DNA from: Lumnitzera littorea
Taxonomy: Eukaryota > Streptophyta > Magnoliopsida > Myrtales > Combretaceae
DNA length: 64,000 bases
Direction: 5' to 3'
Assembly (NCBI GenBank): GCA_024138015.1
Contig: JAMXBB010000004.1
Location: 113,903,223-113,967,222, forward strand
Shown here: one piece after another, positions 11,806 through 22,348 of the stretch
Layout of the letters: each line of letters begins with the position of its first letter
Position numbering within the stretch: position 1 is the stretch's first letter
Program-made: the position numbers and the translations under genes
The notes under the pieces: model-generated
Seen by the model: only the letters and a program-made list of their open reading frames with translations
What the model was told of the DNA's origin: nothing
The model's database searches: none

Positions 11806-12008
11806 ACGTAGGTACGTTGGCACCCAACGATAAAAAAAATTTGAATGTTAGGAGCCAATGTGCCCACATTAACTCTCAACGTGGGCATGTTGGGAGTTAA
11901 CGTGGGTATGTTGGCACCCAACGTTCGAATTTTTTTTTTACCATTAAAGGCCAACGTGCCTACGTTACATGCCCATGTTGGGAGTTAATGTGGGTACGTT
12001 GGCCCTAA
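11806..12008. repeat. Cluster of inverted repeats able to form hairpins
   Basis: The word ACGTTGGCACCCAACG (itself near-palindromic) and its variants recur. Arms at about 11826-11880 and 11891-11945 are reverse complements with few mismatches around a centre near 11885: CCCACATTAACTCTCAAC pairs with GTTGGGAGTTAACGTGGG. A second stem pairs GGCCAACGTG (from 11951) with ACGTTGGCC (ending 12005). The cluster lies between the minus-strand hAT fragment and the plus-strand transposon-protein frame. Confidence 0.7.
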
Positions 12009-12169
12009 CAATCAAATTCTCCCATCATCTACAAATAGACTGTCGACACTCCATTTATTCCCATAACTCCAAAACTACCTCCTCCTTACTTTCTTTCACA
12101 TACTTACTCCCTTTGACTTCACTCTACATTATTTTTTAAGTCTTTTTCCACCCAAAGATTCATTATGTA

Positions 12170-13560
12170 AGGTTTATCGCGTAGTCACACTACCCAATCT
12201 CAAACATAAGCCAGGGGGAAGAATCTTCGGGTTTGCTCATCCACTCCACGACCCCCTCCAAGCAATCCAACCGAGGCTTACTCCATGCATCTAGTTACCC
12301 CCCAAATGCAATGTTGCTTTATGGATGGATTTTGCACTCGAAGTGTTCTCCCCACCCGGTTGTACGACTTTGAAGAGCTTAAAGAGATCTATAACTTCGA
12401 AAGTGCTCTTGAAGCAACTGGATTTCTAGAATTGGAGAATGGGATGTATGTGGATTTGGTTCGATTGTTCTACTCTAACGTAGCCTCTAATGTCGTTTAT
12501 CCTAATGACGACATCTTACCTTGGTGTGAAATGAATCGAGATGTTGGCTTTCTCATTACTTTCATGTTAGGCCAAATCCTAGAAATCACTTTAGACTTCA
12601 TCGACGATTTATTCAATTAGCTCGGTGGGGATGCTGCATATATGCCAGTAGCTTAGGATATGTCTTTGCATATATGCCAGCAACTTAGGATATGTCTGTT
12701 GCATATATGCCAGCAGCATTTTTACGTGTTTTTGAGCAGCCAATATGTCCAAATGAGACGTAGGCCCAACATTTAAAGTAGCGATCTTCCACTACACACT
12801 AAAATCCTATACCACATAATCATCAATTCAATTGCCCTACAATCAAAGATAAATTTCTTTAGCGAGGAAGATCTTTTCTTATTCTTTTGCATGATGGAAA
12901 TGAGACCAATCAACATTGGCCATCTTATTAATTGTTGCTTCCTTTGTCTACTTTCACAAAGGGACAAGCATTTAACTTATGACCGACTCATTAAGTTTAT
13001 TCTTCTCTCCAACGAGTTCAGCATAGACAATCATGCACTGCATAAGACAAAACCTATCTTCAACCTAGTAGAGGTGAAAAATAGATTACACTTTCATCGT
13101 GATGAGGAAACTGGTCAATGGATAAGACAAGGGCAGAACTAATAACTTGTAAGTAGGGGTGAAGGCCAAGGGAGACAATTAGATATTAACGATTATGACC
13201 TTATCCCATGGGGTCAAGATTAAGGGGCAGGAGGTCAGGGACAACAAGAACAACAATAGGACCTTAGATCGTGTACCTTTCACCATGGAAGAACTATTCC
13301 GTCGATTTGGAACGATGATGACCAATCAACAACAAATGATGGGAACCTTCATAAAGATACAAGGAAGTGTATGAAACATTGAAAACTAAGTAACAACTAT
13401 AGAGAAAGATGTTGCTAATATTCGAGGCGAGCAAAATAAGCAACATAATGGGATAGACAAGATGTAAACTCGACAACAAGTGAATTTCAATTGGCGAGGT
13501 TTCAATACCTACCTCCGCCCCCTCCACTTGGTCATAGTGGTGGTTAAGTGTTTGATTCTC
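12170..13560 (+). pseudogene. Plant transposon-protein (Athila ORF1-like) pseudogene
   Basis: An open frame at 12285-12620 contains LPTRLYDFEELKEI, then LVRLFYSNV, then a hydrophobic DVGFLITFMLG stretch. This is the layout of the putative plant transposon protein domain (LV.EFYANL core) seen in Athila-type ORF1 proteins. A second open frame at 12891-13142 starts MRPINIGHLI and continues with a YDRLI segment, matching the later part of such proteins. Around 13280-13500 a third piece has EELFRRFGTMMTNQQQMMG, a Q-rich coiled-coil-like tail. The pieces are in different frames with stops, and a 32-33-bp tandem repeat lies between the first two. A retroelement or DNA-transposon accessory protein is the likely source. 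Confidence 0.5.
12635..12720 (+). repeat. 32-33-bp tandem repeat, about 2.7 copies
   Basis: TGCATATATGCCAG starts at 12635, 12667 and 12700, each followed by CTTAGGATATGTCT-like sequence. The unit length (32, 33) is not a multiple of three, so it breaks the reading frame of the surrounding pseudogene. Confidence 0.85.
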
Positions 13561-13946
13561 CATTCCTACCATTCGATGAAATTTATGATTGTTTTTTCCT
13601 TTGTATATATTTTCTTTCTTTTTTCTTTTCCTTTTCTTTTCTTATTTTCTATGTAATAAATAAAGTCATTATTTATTAATGGAAATTAATTATCGATTTG
13701 TTAATAGTTAATTACTTTCCTTAGTCGTTCTTTTATATATGGAGATATACGCATATAATAATTAAAATTAGTAAAATCAATATATTGTATCTTATTTGAA
13801 TATTTACGCATATGGATCTACAATATGTACTTGCTTATATGCACACAAATACATGTATATATATTTTCCTGAATTATAGAATTCATAAATGTATGTTTGT
13901 ATGTTTATTTTTTATAAATTTATCCCTACATAGATCTAACAAGACA

Positions 13947-14506
13947 TGTTAGGGCTAAGAAAAAAAAAACCATGAACCACGAATTGAACCATGAATTGAC
14001 CGAACTAAAAAATCGGTTTTATTGCAAACCATTTAGTTATGGGTCGGTTCAGTTATGTATAAACAGTTAATAGTTTAGTTTGAAAAAGTTAGACGACTTG
14101 TACGATTTCGAATCAAAATGAACCATTTAGTTAAATAAAAAAAAAATTTAACTAATTATTTTATACTTTCTTATATATTTTTAATCAATCTTGATAAATT
14201 TTATCAAATTTTCCATATCTTGTTATTCTTTATCATAATTATATGTCAATTATTAAAACTAAATCAAGTAAATTCCATTTGAAATTTTATATTTATTAGA
14301 AATAAAAATATTTAGTGAAAATTTGATCGAAACGGATCTAACTGCGGATCGAGCTGAACTAGTTTTAATTATGTTCGAAAAATTTAAGAAACCAAACCGT
14401 ATAATTATGTTCAACTTCAAAATAAATAAATAAATCGTTATATTAAGTTTCGTTCGATAGGGGGGACAAACCATCCTAAACCAAATCATGCTTATTCCTA
14501 ATGAAC
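13947..14506. repeat. MITE-like element, about 560 bp
   Basis: The left end reads TTAGGGCTAAG; the complement of the right end reads TTAGGAATAAG. Inside, AACCATGAACC, GGTTCAGTTATG and their complements recur, as in common plant MITEs built from GGTTCGG-type words. There is no coding capacity. Target duplications were not resolved. Confidence 0.5.
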
Positions 14507-15084
14507 GTAAGTATTTTCATTTATGTATATACGTACATTTATTTTTCAACGTACACGCATACATATTTATACGTATATAAATATGTCTACACTATATATT
14601 ATATATTAATAAACACATCTATCCATATACATATCCATATGTATATACAATTATATTTTAATGTATATTTTTCTTAATTAATATTTTAACATACAATTTT
14701 AAAATATTCAACATATATATTTATATGTACGTTAGAATATTTTAAGTAAAAAACTCGTATATGTAATTATTATTTTCTGTATTATATTTATTTATTAAAT
14801 TACTTAATAATCTTAATAGATTAACATATAAATGCGTACCGATAGTATAAAACATACACTCCATGTTTGAGGTCGGAAAAAATTAAAATAAATAATACCA
14901 TAATTTATCGTAAATGCTTGAAAATAGTAAAACATATATTTTCGATATTTTACTGATATGTGTTATAAATGGGAAATACGAACATGCAAAATTCAGGCAC
15001 GTGAGGCATGTAAGTACATGAGCTTGGTATGTGAAAAAGCACGAGCACGGAAAGTATGTAAATTTTAGCATGTGGAGGTATATG

Positions 15085-16915
15085 GGCGCCCAATTACTAC
15101 CCCTCCCTAGGTTTCCTATAACAAAGACTGGAAAGTTGAAAGCAAAGAATTTAACCTTTTTACTAATAAAGATGAGAGGAAAATTAATAGGATGGAAGTC
15201 TCGTCTCTCAAACTTTTCTAGTAGAAAGGTTCATTTTTCATTAGTAATAGATGGTATTTCTAGCTATTATCTCCAAGCTGCCGCCCTACGAAACCGAACA
15301 ATACAGTGAATAGAAAGATTGAGGATGGCGGTTTAGGGCTGTTTGATGTGCAGTTGTGAAATGAAGCAGTGATATTCAAGCTGATTTGGCAAGAGATGTA
15401 AAAAAGAAATTATGGGCACAAATGATCGTTCAAAAATATCATAAATTCTTTGTTTCTAGGGAGCTAAAGAATGGGAACATGGCTACGCTGATGGAGGTGA
15501 AAACAAACTTAAGAAGAAACATTTGGAATGGGAAAAATTACACTATTTTGGCGGCACAATTGGGCGACATAGGGTAATCTAAGATCATTTTTTCATTCGA
15601 CCTTTGTTGAAAAATCATGAAAACTTGAAAATAATAGATATTTGTTTGGGTTTAAACGAATGGCGTGAAGAATTGATAGGTTCTCTGTTAGTGACAGAGA
15701 AAAAAAATATTCTTGGAGCAGTGATGCATCGGAGTATGATAATGATATAGATAGTTTTTCCTTTCGATACTTTTCAATCGGAGAACTCACGATGAAAGCA
15801 AAGTATCAGCGATTGATCCTTGAATTACGGTTCGCACATGAACATGTTGACATGGCCTGGATTTGGAAATTGCCTACCTTACCAAAAATAAAGACATTTA
15901 TTTGGAGAATTTTTCACCAAGCAATTCCATCGAAATGTGAACTAAATAAAAGAGGATTGACAATACAAGTGGATTGTATTCTGTAAAGAAATGAAGAGGA
16001 AACAACACAACATCTTCTTCGAGATTGTCCAACAATTAAATCTTGCTAGCTTCAACAGAACTCTAACCCTGTGTTTTTGGCAATCTTTCAATTTATCTTT
16101 TTTAAACTGTATTGAACTAAATTGCAGGATAGCAAAGCAAGAAAGGAGATAGCAGCATCCTCCATGGGCTTGTATATTTGTAATCTTATTATGGAGTTTT
16201 TGGAAATTTCGTAACTGGTTGATCTTTGCAGAAAACCAATACACACAGCTGAATTATATATAATATGCAAAGCTCGTTGCTACGGATTTTTGGTAGACTA
16301 AAGGGTTTAAGCGAAGAAGGCAAAATAGATTGCAGTTGCCACAACCTGCAATATCCACTGCAGATTCGAATTCTTTATTTTTATTTACAGATGCAGCGGT
16401 CAAAAAATTGTACAAAGGTGGGAATTGGTGGAGTTATGCTAAAGGTTGACTACTCTTGTGTGTTTGGTTTTGCAAAGAAACTCATGGGGGTTTCACCACT
16501 TGAAGCGAAGATGTAGAGCATCGCTGAGGGCACGAGAATTGCTTCTCCATTGAACTACACTAATTATGTTATTGTTAATAGTTGTTTTGAAGCAATCCAT
16601 ATTATAAATGAGGATCAAATTGATACTTCTCATCTTCTCGATATTATTGTTTTGTGTAGGGACATGCTATCCAGGTTTAATGAGGTGAAGATGAGATTGA
16701 CTTCTAGAGAAAATAATTATCCTGGTGATGCTCTTGCAAAAGCGGGATTAAATTTAGAGAATAATTGTGTGTTTTATAAAAACTTTGCCTATGGAGTTAT
16801 TTGGTTCCGAGTTTAAGATTCTTTTGTAAGGGTCTGTTTATCTTTGAACATGGCTAGTTGCCTTGGTTGTATCTCGGCTTTTACTTTTGATTGATAATAT
16901 GCTGATTTATCGAAA
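15085..16915 (+). pseudogene. LINE fragment, part 2: RT C-terminus, zf-RVT and RNase H
   Basis: Coding similarity resumes with KMRGKLIGWKSRLSNF and SSYYLQ near 15165-15275, the region after the RT palm. EDGGLGLFDVQL and NEAVIFKLIWQ (15322-15390) follow, then KLWAQMIVQKYHKF and WNGKNYT. The zf-RVT module (15855-16035) reads WIWKLPTLPKIKTFIWRIF, then IPSKCELNKRGL, with the QHLLRDC metal-ligand end kept but a stop where the second cysteine is expected. An RNase H-like domain (about 16385-16816) shows TDAAVKK (frameshifted), VGIGGVML, LEAKM, VNSCFEAIHII and GDALAKAGL. One TAG splits it at 16514. The 3' end near 16915 is a short A-run, as expected for LINE insertion. Not functional. Confidence 0.85.
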
Positions 16916-16920
16916 AAAAT

Positions 16921-17450
16921 GGTTTAATGAGTTAAAAACATGCCAATTATCCTCCAATTATATCGTGAATCCACCAATATGTTCATCATAAGACTAAGAT
17001 ATTATAAAATTATGCTGCTTGACTGCTTCCCGGTCCATTACTAAGGTGATGACCTCGCAATGGGAAAAAGAAAATCGGAAGATAATTGTAAATAAACTCT
17101 CCTTAAATTATTATTCAATTTCCCAAAGATTCCATATTCTCTTGACATATAATTTTAAAAATATGCAGATAGCCTCATAACTGTTATATAACCCTAAAAT
17201 TATTGTATTTAAGACTTAATGACTATTTAAATTTACATGCACATTTTCAATAATTTTAAAGAGGTACTATCACATTTGACCAAGAGTCCAGAGAATGTAG
17301 TTTTGCAAAATGAAGCTCCATACTTTAACTTTTATTCACGTGTAACATGCAGTAAACTTGATCTATTAAACCAACTGAACGGGTGCTGAAGTATTTTCAA
17401 AGAAAGAGCAACAAAAAACTTCATCAAGTAATGATAGTAAATCATCTTAT
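16921..17450. other. Intergenic sequence
   Basis: AT-rich DNA between the LINE 3' end and the 3' flank of the inverted peptide-gene copy. Nothing recognisable. Confidence 0.4.
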
Positions 17451-17588
17451 TACATTGTTTGGGTCAGAAGATTGAATCCCTGCAATATATATAATAGATA
17501 GATGAGCTATAAATAAGAATCTTTAACCATAACAACAAAGACACTAAGCTTTACAAATTTATACATGCATACGTAAACATTAAACCAA

Positions 17589-18004
17589 CTAATACATCAT
17601 CGGTGGTGGAGGTGCTTGAAATCCCATGGATGTCATTTGATTAGCAACCGGTGACGGCGGTGGCCTACTGGTGAATGCTCTAAGGATCCGACCCCTTGTC
17701 TCTGGAGGAATTTCCGCTCCTGGGAAGTGGACTGCTTTCCCGTAAAAAACTTTCTCGAGAAAATTCCTTCTTGAGAAAAATGCATCGATTTCTCCTCATC
17801 ATGAGCTTTCAGACCATAAAAAATAGATATCTTAATCACATGTACGTAATAAAATCCGAAAAAATACATAGAGAAATGTTATTAGTTAATTTAATTATCA
17901 CATGAGACTTCAACAGGAGTTGCCGGAATAACATTCGCAAGCAAACAAACCACCACAATGGTTGCCACGACCGCTAAGTTTTGTAAACAATTAGTCTTCA
18001 ACAT
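17589..18004 (-). pseudogene. Second copy of the secreted-peptide gene, frameshifted
   Basis: Exon 1 is 18004-17902 and exon 2 is 17805-17589, with a 96-bp intron. Exon 1 is 103 nt, the same as in the 6320 copy, and encodes a closely matching signal peptide (LAVVATIVVVCLLANV, then PVEVS). In exon 2 AHDEEKSMHF and EGIFSRK align with the first copy. One base is then missing in the GGAAAGCAGTCC stretch (about 17726-17738), so translation would run out of frame to a stop near 17638. In the original frame beyond the break, RPPPSPVANQ, SMGFQ and PPPPMMY remain conserved to the TAG. The donor (GTGATA) is weaker than in copy 1. A young pseudogene, a sequencing error or a truncated product are all possible; I favour pseudogene. 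Confidence 0.6.
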
Positions 18005-18067
18005 CGTCAATTATTATTATTATTTTCAATGCTGCATGGGAAGCGATCAGTGCGAAGCCAGAGAAAA

Positions 18068-18076
18068 ATTTATATA
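18068..18076 (-). promoter_or_regulatory. TATA-like box of the inverted peptide-gene copy
   Basis: TATATAAAT on the minus strand lies 64 bp before ATG 18004. It is not at the position equivalent to the TATAAATA of copy 1, where this copy has only CATAAATTT, so the core promoters differ. Confidence 0.35.
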
Positions 18077-18334
18077 GGGCCTATGAGCATATGAAAATTT
18101 ATTTGTTTATTATTATTATTATGTATATTTTGCCAATTAAAGTAGTAAATTTATGTAATGAGTGGATTACTATGCTTTGGTAGGAGAGAATAATTTAAGA
18201 ATGGATTAAGTTTTTCAAATGTGTTGACCTTGACTTTGTTGGCTCGCCCGACCCACTCTTGTAGCTTTCAAAGAAGCATCTATAGCTATACTGTCGTGTG
18301 AACTTGACTTTTTATTTTGCGTGTACAGTTTTGA

Positions 18335-19260
18335 CTCCTTACCCGATTTGGACGTAGTTGCATGTAAATAAATGTAGATCTTGACAATTGTTTTTAAAAA
18401 TGAGCTAAGAACTATATTCTTGGGCTTAATTTTTTTTTTTTAAGTTTAAAGTTTAATTTATTTTAAGTTTTAAATTTAAGTCTTTTCATTTAAAAAAGGG
18501 ACCAATAACCAAAACTTTCTGTGTAGAGAATTAGCTAGGATTCGTCCTAAACTGGGCCAATTGGGAACCGTGAAGCGTGGTTTCAAGTCAGATTGGAAAC
18601 CGTGCCTCGATCTAGGTCTAATCAACCCGTTTAATTGTGCTTGCATCAAACCTTTACTGTACCACCCAATAACCTAAAATAAAAAAAAAATTATATATAT
18701 AAAGTTGGTTCATTGGTCCCGAATAATATTTTCGGTAAGATTATATGGTTGAATGTGATAAAAGTTCTACATGTATGGGCACAATAACTGGGAGAGTTAA
18801 TTAAAAGAGGATAATCACTAAAGATCATGTGAAAGAGAAAAAGAATGGAAAAGTCACGAAATATCCAAAATGTCATCCTTATATTTTACCTTCACCTTGG
18901 GTACTTGTATTATAATTTTATACTTAAAGTAGTGTTTTGTAAAATTGAAAAACCCAAACCTCTAATATCCATCCATTAGTTAAGCCTTACTGCTTCACCT
19001 CTAAAGCTCCCCCTTTCCTCCTTTGCTCCTTCCACTTTCCGGTTACAGGGCCTAAGGTGGTGCTGGAAAGGGAAATAGTAGTACCTCAGCAGGATTGAGA
19101 TACCCACTAGATGATAGTGGCGGCCGGTTGTTTATACAGTCCGAAACAACATAAATAATCTTAACAAAATATTGGAGAAATTATGATGTAAGCTCTTAAG
19201 TCAAAATCAATAAATAACTAAATTAATAAACACTAATAAATTCATTTTAATAACCTGTTC
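18335..19260. other. Intergenic sequence
   Basis: No gene recognised. Bases 18535-18670 are moderately GC-richer and could be an old repeat fragment. Confidence 0.35.
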
Positions 19261-19263
19261 CAA

Positions 19264-19735
19264 AACTTACAATCATATATTGATAAATTATTCACTACTA
19301 TGGTGTTATAAACTAATACTATAAGTTTTCACAATTTATATAAAATATTTAACCATAAGTATTACAATCCTTCTTCCTTAAATATATAACGTGCTCGTCG
19401 CGATATTTTACAATTGTGCTCCGATCTTCCTCTTTTTTGGATGTATGACTGAGGTCATCCATTACCTATAGATCATCAAGAAAGTATGATTAAGAATCAT
19501 ACCTTAGTAACATTTTTTGCCCTCATCAGAATTTATTTCTAAACTAAAGTTAGATCTGAATTGTCCAACTACTAGCATGAGTTTGCAAGGTAACAAATAC
19601 TGATGAGCTTATTGCAACTACTTAGCTAAAAAGTCATAACCATGTATTGATAGATTATTCATCACCATAACTTTATAAATAACAATCATAATATCTCATA
19701 ATTTATGTAAAATATTTAACCATAAGATATTACAT
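19264..19735 (+). repeat. Pair of direct repeats of about 105 bp
   Basis: The segments 19264-19368 and 19630-19735 share an ordered run: CATATATTGATAAATTATTCA against CATGTATTGATAGATTATTCA, then CACCATAACTTTATAAA-like text, then a shared AAAATATTTAACCATAAG and ATTACA. The origin is unknown. Confidence 0.6.
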
Positions 19736-20026
19736 ATGAAATACCATCTTGAGATTCATTATAAGAAGAAAAGGCAGCTTCAATATCAGCGGACCCTATG
19801 TCCTAATATTGTTGCGTTCATAAATGACTAGGTTAAAGATGCTAGGCATCCATATATCTGCAAACAAATGTCCGGTTAGTTTTGTTGATTGACTTCGTCC
19901 TATAATTATTGATGAAGAGTCTTGAGTAGAGACTGAAAATAAATAATAAATCTCCGTGATAGTTGGTAGCTGAATAATATTATAGAAAATATAATACTTG
20001 TAATAATAGTAAAAGAAGTAAAAGTG

Positions 20027-20143
20027 TTATCAAACTCGAGTAAGCCTCAATTTTTCAACTCTGGTTCAACATCTAGTCGAAGCTAATTTTATCTTAATTT
20101 TTTATTCCCTTACATGTTCGGTTCAAGTTTGACAGCACCTAGG
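20027..20143. repeat. Short MITE-like element
   Basis: It starts GTGTTATCAAACTCGAG and ends CAAGTTTGACAGCAC, an imperfect terminal inverted repeat of about 15 bp over 117 bp. It opens like the element at 5409, suggesting an internally deleted member of the same family. Confidence 0.45.
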
Positions 20144-20144
20144 A

Positions 20145-21010
20145 GACTTCATCACTTGACCATGTAATAACCTCCGTGAATTTGGTAAAAATGTTGTTCA
20201 ATACGGAAAAGAAATTGAGAAACAAATTAGTATTAAGGTTGTTCTCAAACTATTGTTTCCTCTAGAGAAGAAGCAGTAAGGCTTGTTTTTAAAACTGACG
20301 GGTTGGGCTTTTTAATTTCATCTTTCTCATATTGTTTGCTTCTTCACATGCCCTCAAGCTTGCATCATAAGAAACGTATAAGTTGTTACCAATAAAATGT
20401 TCCGCCAAAGTTATCCATATACTACGTCGATCGTATTTTGCAACCTTTTATTTAACTTGTTTAGTTTTTGGGAATTTGTTTATTTTAATTTACTTCTGCA
20501 ACTATATATTTTACATGTACGACATTGATCCTAGGAAAGCATGCCAATTATTTTTCAAGGACTTAGCTTTTTGGCATATTAATGAAGTGCATGAAATTCA
20601 TGAGACCATGGCTACGTGAGAAAAATCGTATTCATTGTCAACATTCACCAACAAAGTTTTTTATTTACATTTTCTCCATGAAAATTTAAATTCTGAATAC
20701 ATCCCGTTTCCTAAAAAATATATCATAAAGCTTTTCATAGTATTACCTGGTTCTTGTGTTTATTTACATTTTTCTTTTATAGTTATATGTTTTATAAAGA
20801 CGGGGAGTGATGACTAAACTTGTTTCATCGTATAGATAAGTAATACTTATATTACTAGCCACAACCTAAGGCTTATTTTTCTTAAAAACAGAAAGAAAAG
20901 GAAAAAGAAAGATTACATACAAGAACAATGTGGTACCTTACATGCTTAAAAGATCTGATCAGTAGTACACGTTTTATATATATATATATATGGCGTATAA
21001 CATCAATCAT
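20145..21010. other. Intergenic sequence
   Basis: The open frames at 20383-20619 and 20635-20817 are hydrophobic AT-rich translations without family features. A short (TA)n run lies at 20974-20992. Nothing else recognised. Confidence 0.35.
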
Positions 21011-21012
21011 AT

Positions 21013-21309
21013 TTAAATATGTAATATGTAATAATATGGGTTGTTGATTTTTAAATAATTACCTCTTAACGGTCGCTTGAATAGTGGAAGGCCTGATAAA
21101 GACTCTATCAACTTGAACCTATCCACCGAAGTAACCTCCGACTTATTTGGATCCTTGCCCACCAAATTTTTTACCTGACCACCTGCCCGATTCCGTTCAC
21201 CAACTTGAGTAGCACTCAACTTAGCATCTGTATAGTTTCTCTTATCTGCTAGTAACCTTACCCAAACGACACGTGTCAAATTCTGGAATGTGCATTTGAA
21301 AAGATTCAT
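21013..21309 (-). CDS. Unrecognised 98-codon open frame
   Basis: An ATG-started frame on the minus strand. Its segment from 21065 to 21290 is clearly more GC-rich than its surroundings, and the product is basic and hydrophilic (KRNYTDAKLSATQVGERNRA, then KNLVGKDPNKSEVTSVDRF). There is no signal peptide, membrane span or motif I know. The last 15 residues run into AT-rich sequence, so the true end may be a lost splice site near 21060. It might be an exon remnant, a captured gene fragment or part of the neighbouring retroelement LTR. Low confidence that it is a gene. Confidence 0.22.
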   Translation of the reverse strand: MNLFKCTFQNLTRVVWVRLLADKRNYTDAKLSATQVGERNRAGGQVKNLVGKDPNKSEVTSVDRFKLIESLSGLPLFKRPLRGNYLKINNPYYYILHI

Positions 21310-21344
21310 TTTTTTCTCTTTACATATGTATACTTTTTTAGATT

Positions 21345-21762
21345 TTTTTTTTTTTTCATAGATGTATCTTTTGTCCTTTTGGGGATATACTCTTTTGTAT
21401 ATTCCTCTTTTGTATATGCCCTAAAGAACTCATATAATGAATAGTTTTATGTCTTATGTAAGCCACAAAATCCTTGTCATTTTCTTTTTCAGCTCTTGTG
21501 ATTGTGTGCTCTCAAGTTCCTATAACTCTTATTAATCCCCTTAATAAGTATTGTAATGAATGACCCTAGTTATTACTTTATACATAATATCCAAGTAATA
21601 ATTAGTTTATATTGTGTTTATTGGTGAATTATATCCATCGAGCAGCTCATGATTTTACAAAAACCACTTAAACAAATTCTACTTTTCTATATGTAAGACC
21701 TGCTCCTTTATTTGTGTTATAGATTAATGTCCTATAGATTTATACTACTAAGACACATAATC
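21345..21762 (+). repeat. Probable LTR end upstream of the gag remnant
   Basis: This AT-rich segment lies immediately before a degenerate primer-binding site and a gypsy gag, where the 5' LTR belongs. Repeated words ACTCTTTTGTATATTCC near 21390-21415 fit U3/R sequence. No second LTR copy was seen in the window, so the assignment is positional only. Confidence 0.35.
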
Positions 21763-21763
21763 T

Positions 21764-21777
21764 TAGTATCAGAGCTC
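21764..21777 (+). other. Degenerate primer-binding site (initiator tRNA-Met type)
   Basis: TAGTATCAGAGCTC differs by one base from the TGGTATCAGAGC PBS used by many plant LTR retrotransposons. It is placed correctly relative to the gag remnant 575 bp downstream. Confidence 0.65.
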
Positions 21778-22348
21778 GAGATTACGATGGAGAAATTCTT
21801 GTTAGCAAGTCAACTGCGTGAAATATACTTGTGTTGAAAAGTTGAGTCATATGTTATTGAAGTATAATTGAATGTTGTTGATCTTTGTTGGTAAGTTTGA
21901 GTTTGAAGTTGATTGTGAGTGTTGTTATGGCATTGTTTGTATTGCAATTCAAAGTAGTAGAAGTACAAGCTATCAAACCCTAGTGTGCATAATAGTATTG
22001 GAGATGTAGAGAGTAGTCGTACCCTTGGACATGGTAAGAACAATCCTCAAACTCTTAGATCTATGATGAACAAATATAGAATTTTGTAGCTGTTGTAGCT
22101 AACTGTACGATATCTATATAGATACTAATGGATGCTTAACTTGTTGATGTTATTCCTAGAGATGGCTGACTTAATCTAAGGAAGAATGAAGTACATAGAG
22201 ATAGAGTCCGAAGAGATTTGCATATTGAAGAGGAAAATGGCTTCGATTAGGTAAGATTGAGGAGCACAGAATCGATTTAAAGGAGATAAATGAAAACAGA
22301 TGAAGTTAGAGATAACTTCTACAAGTATGAAGAAAGGGAGTAGAAAAT

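Larger units (their letters stand above)
10263..15084. mobile_element. Composite insertion splitting the LINE
   Basis: LINE coding similarity is lost between GRYLD-like sequence at about 10250 and YMGA-like sequence at about 15080, which would normally be nearly adjacent. The interval therefore entered after the LINE. Both edges carry short repeated words (GCATGAGCAC near 10335 and 10368; AAGCACGAGCACG near 15037), possibly subterminal repeats of a DNA transposon. Inside are an AT-rich repeat field, an hAT fragment, a hairpin cluster, a plant transposon-protein pseudogene and a MITE. Borders, target duplication and superfamily are unresolved; it may be one element or several nested ones. Confidence 0.5.
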
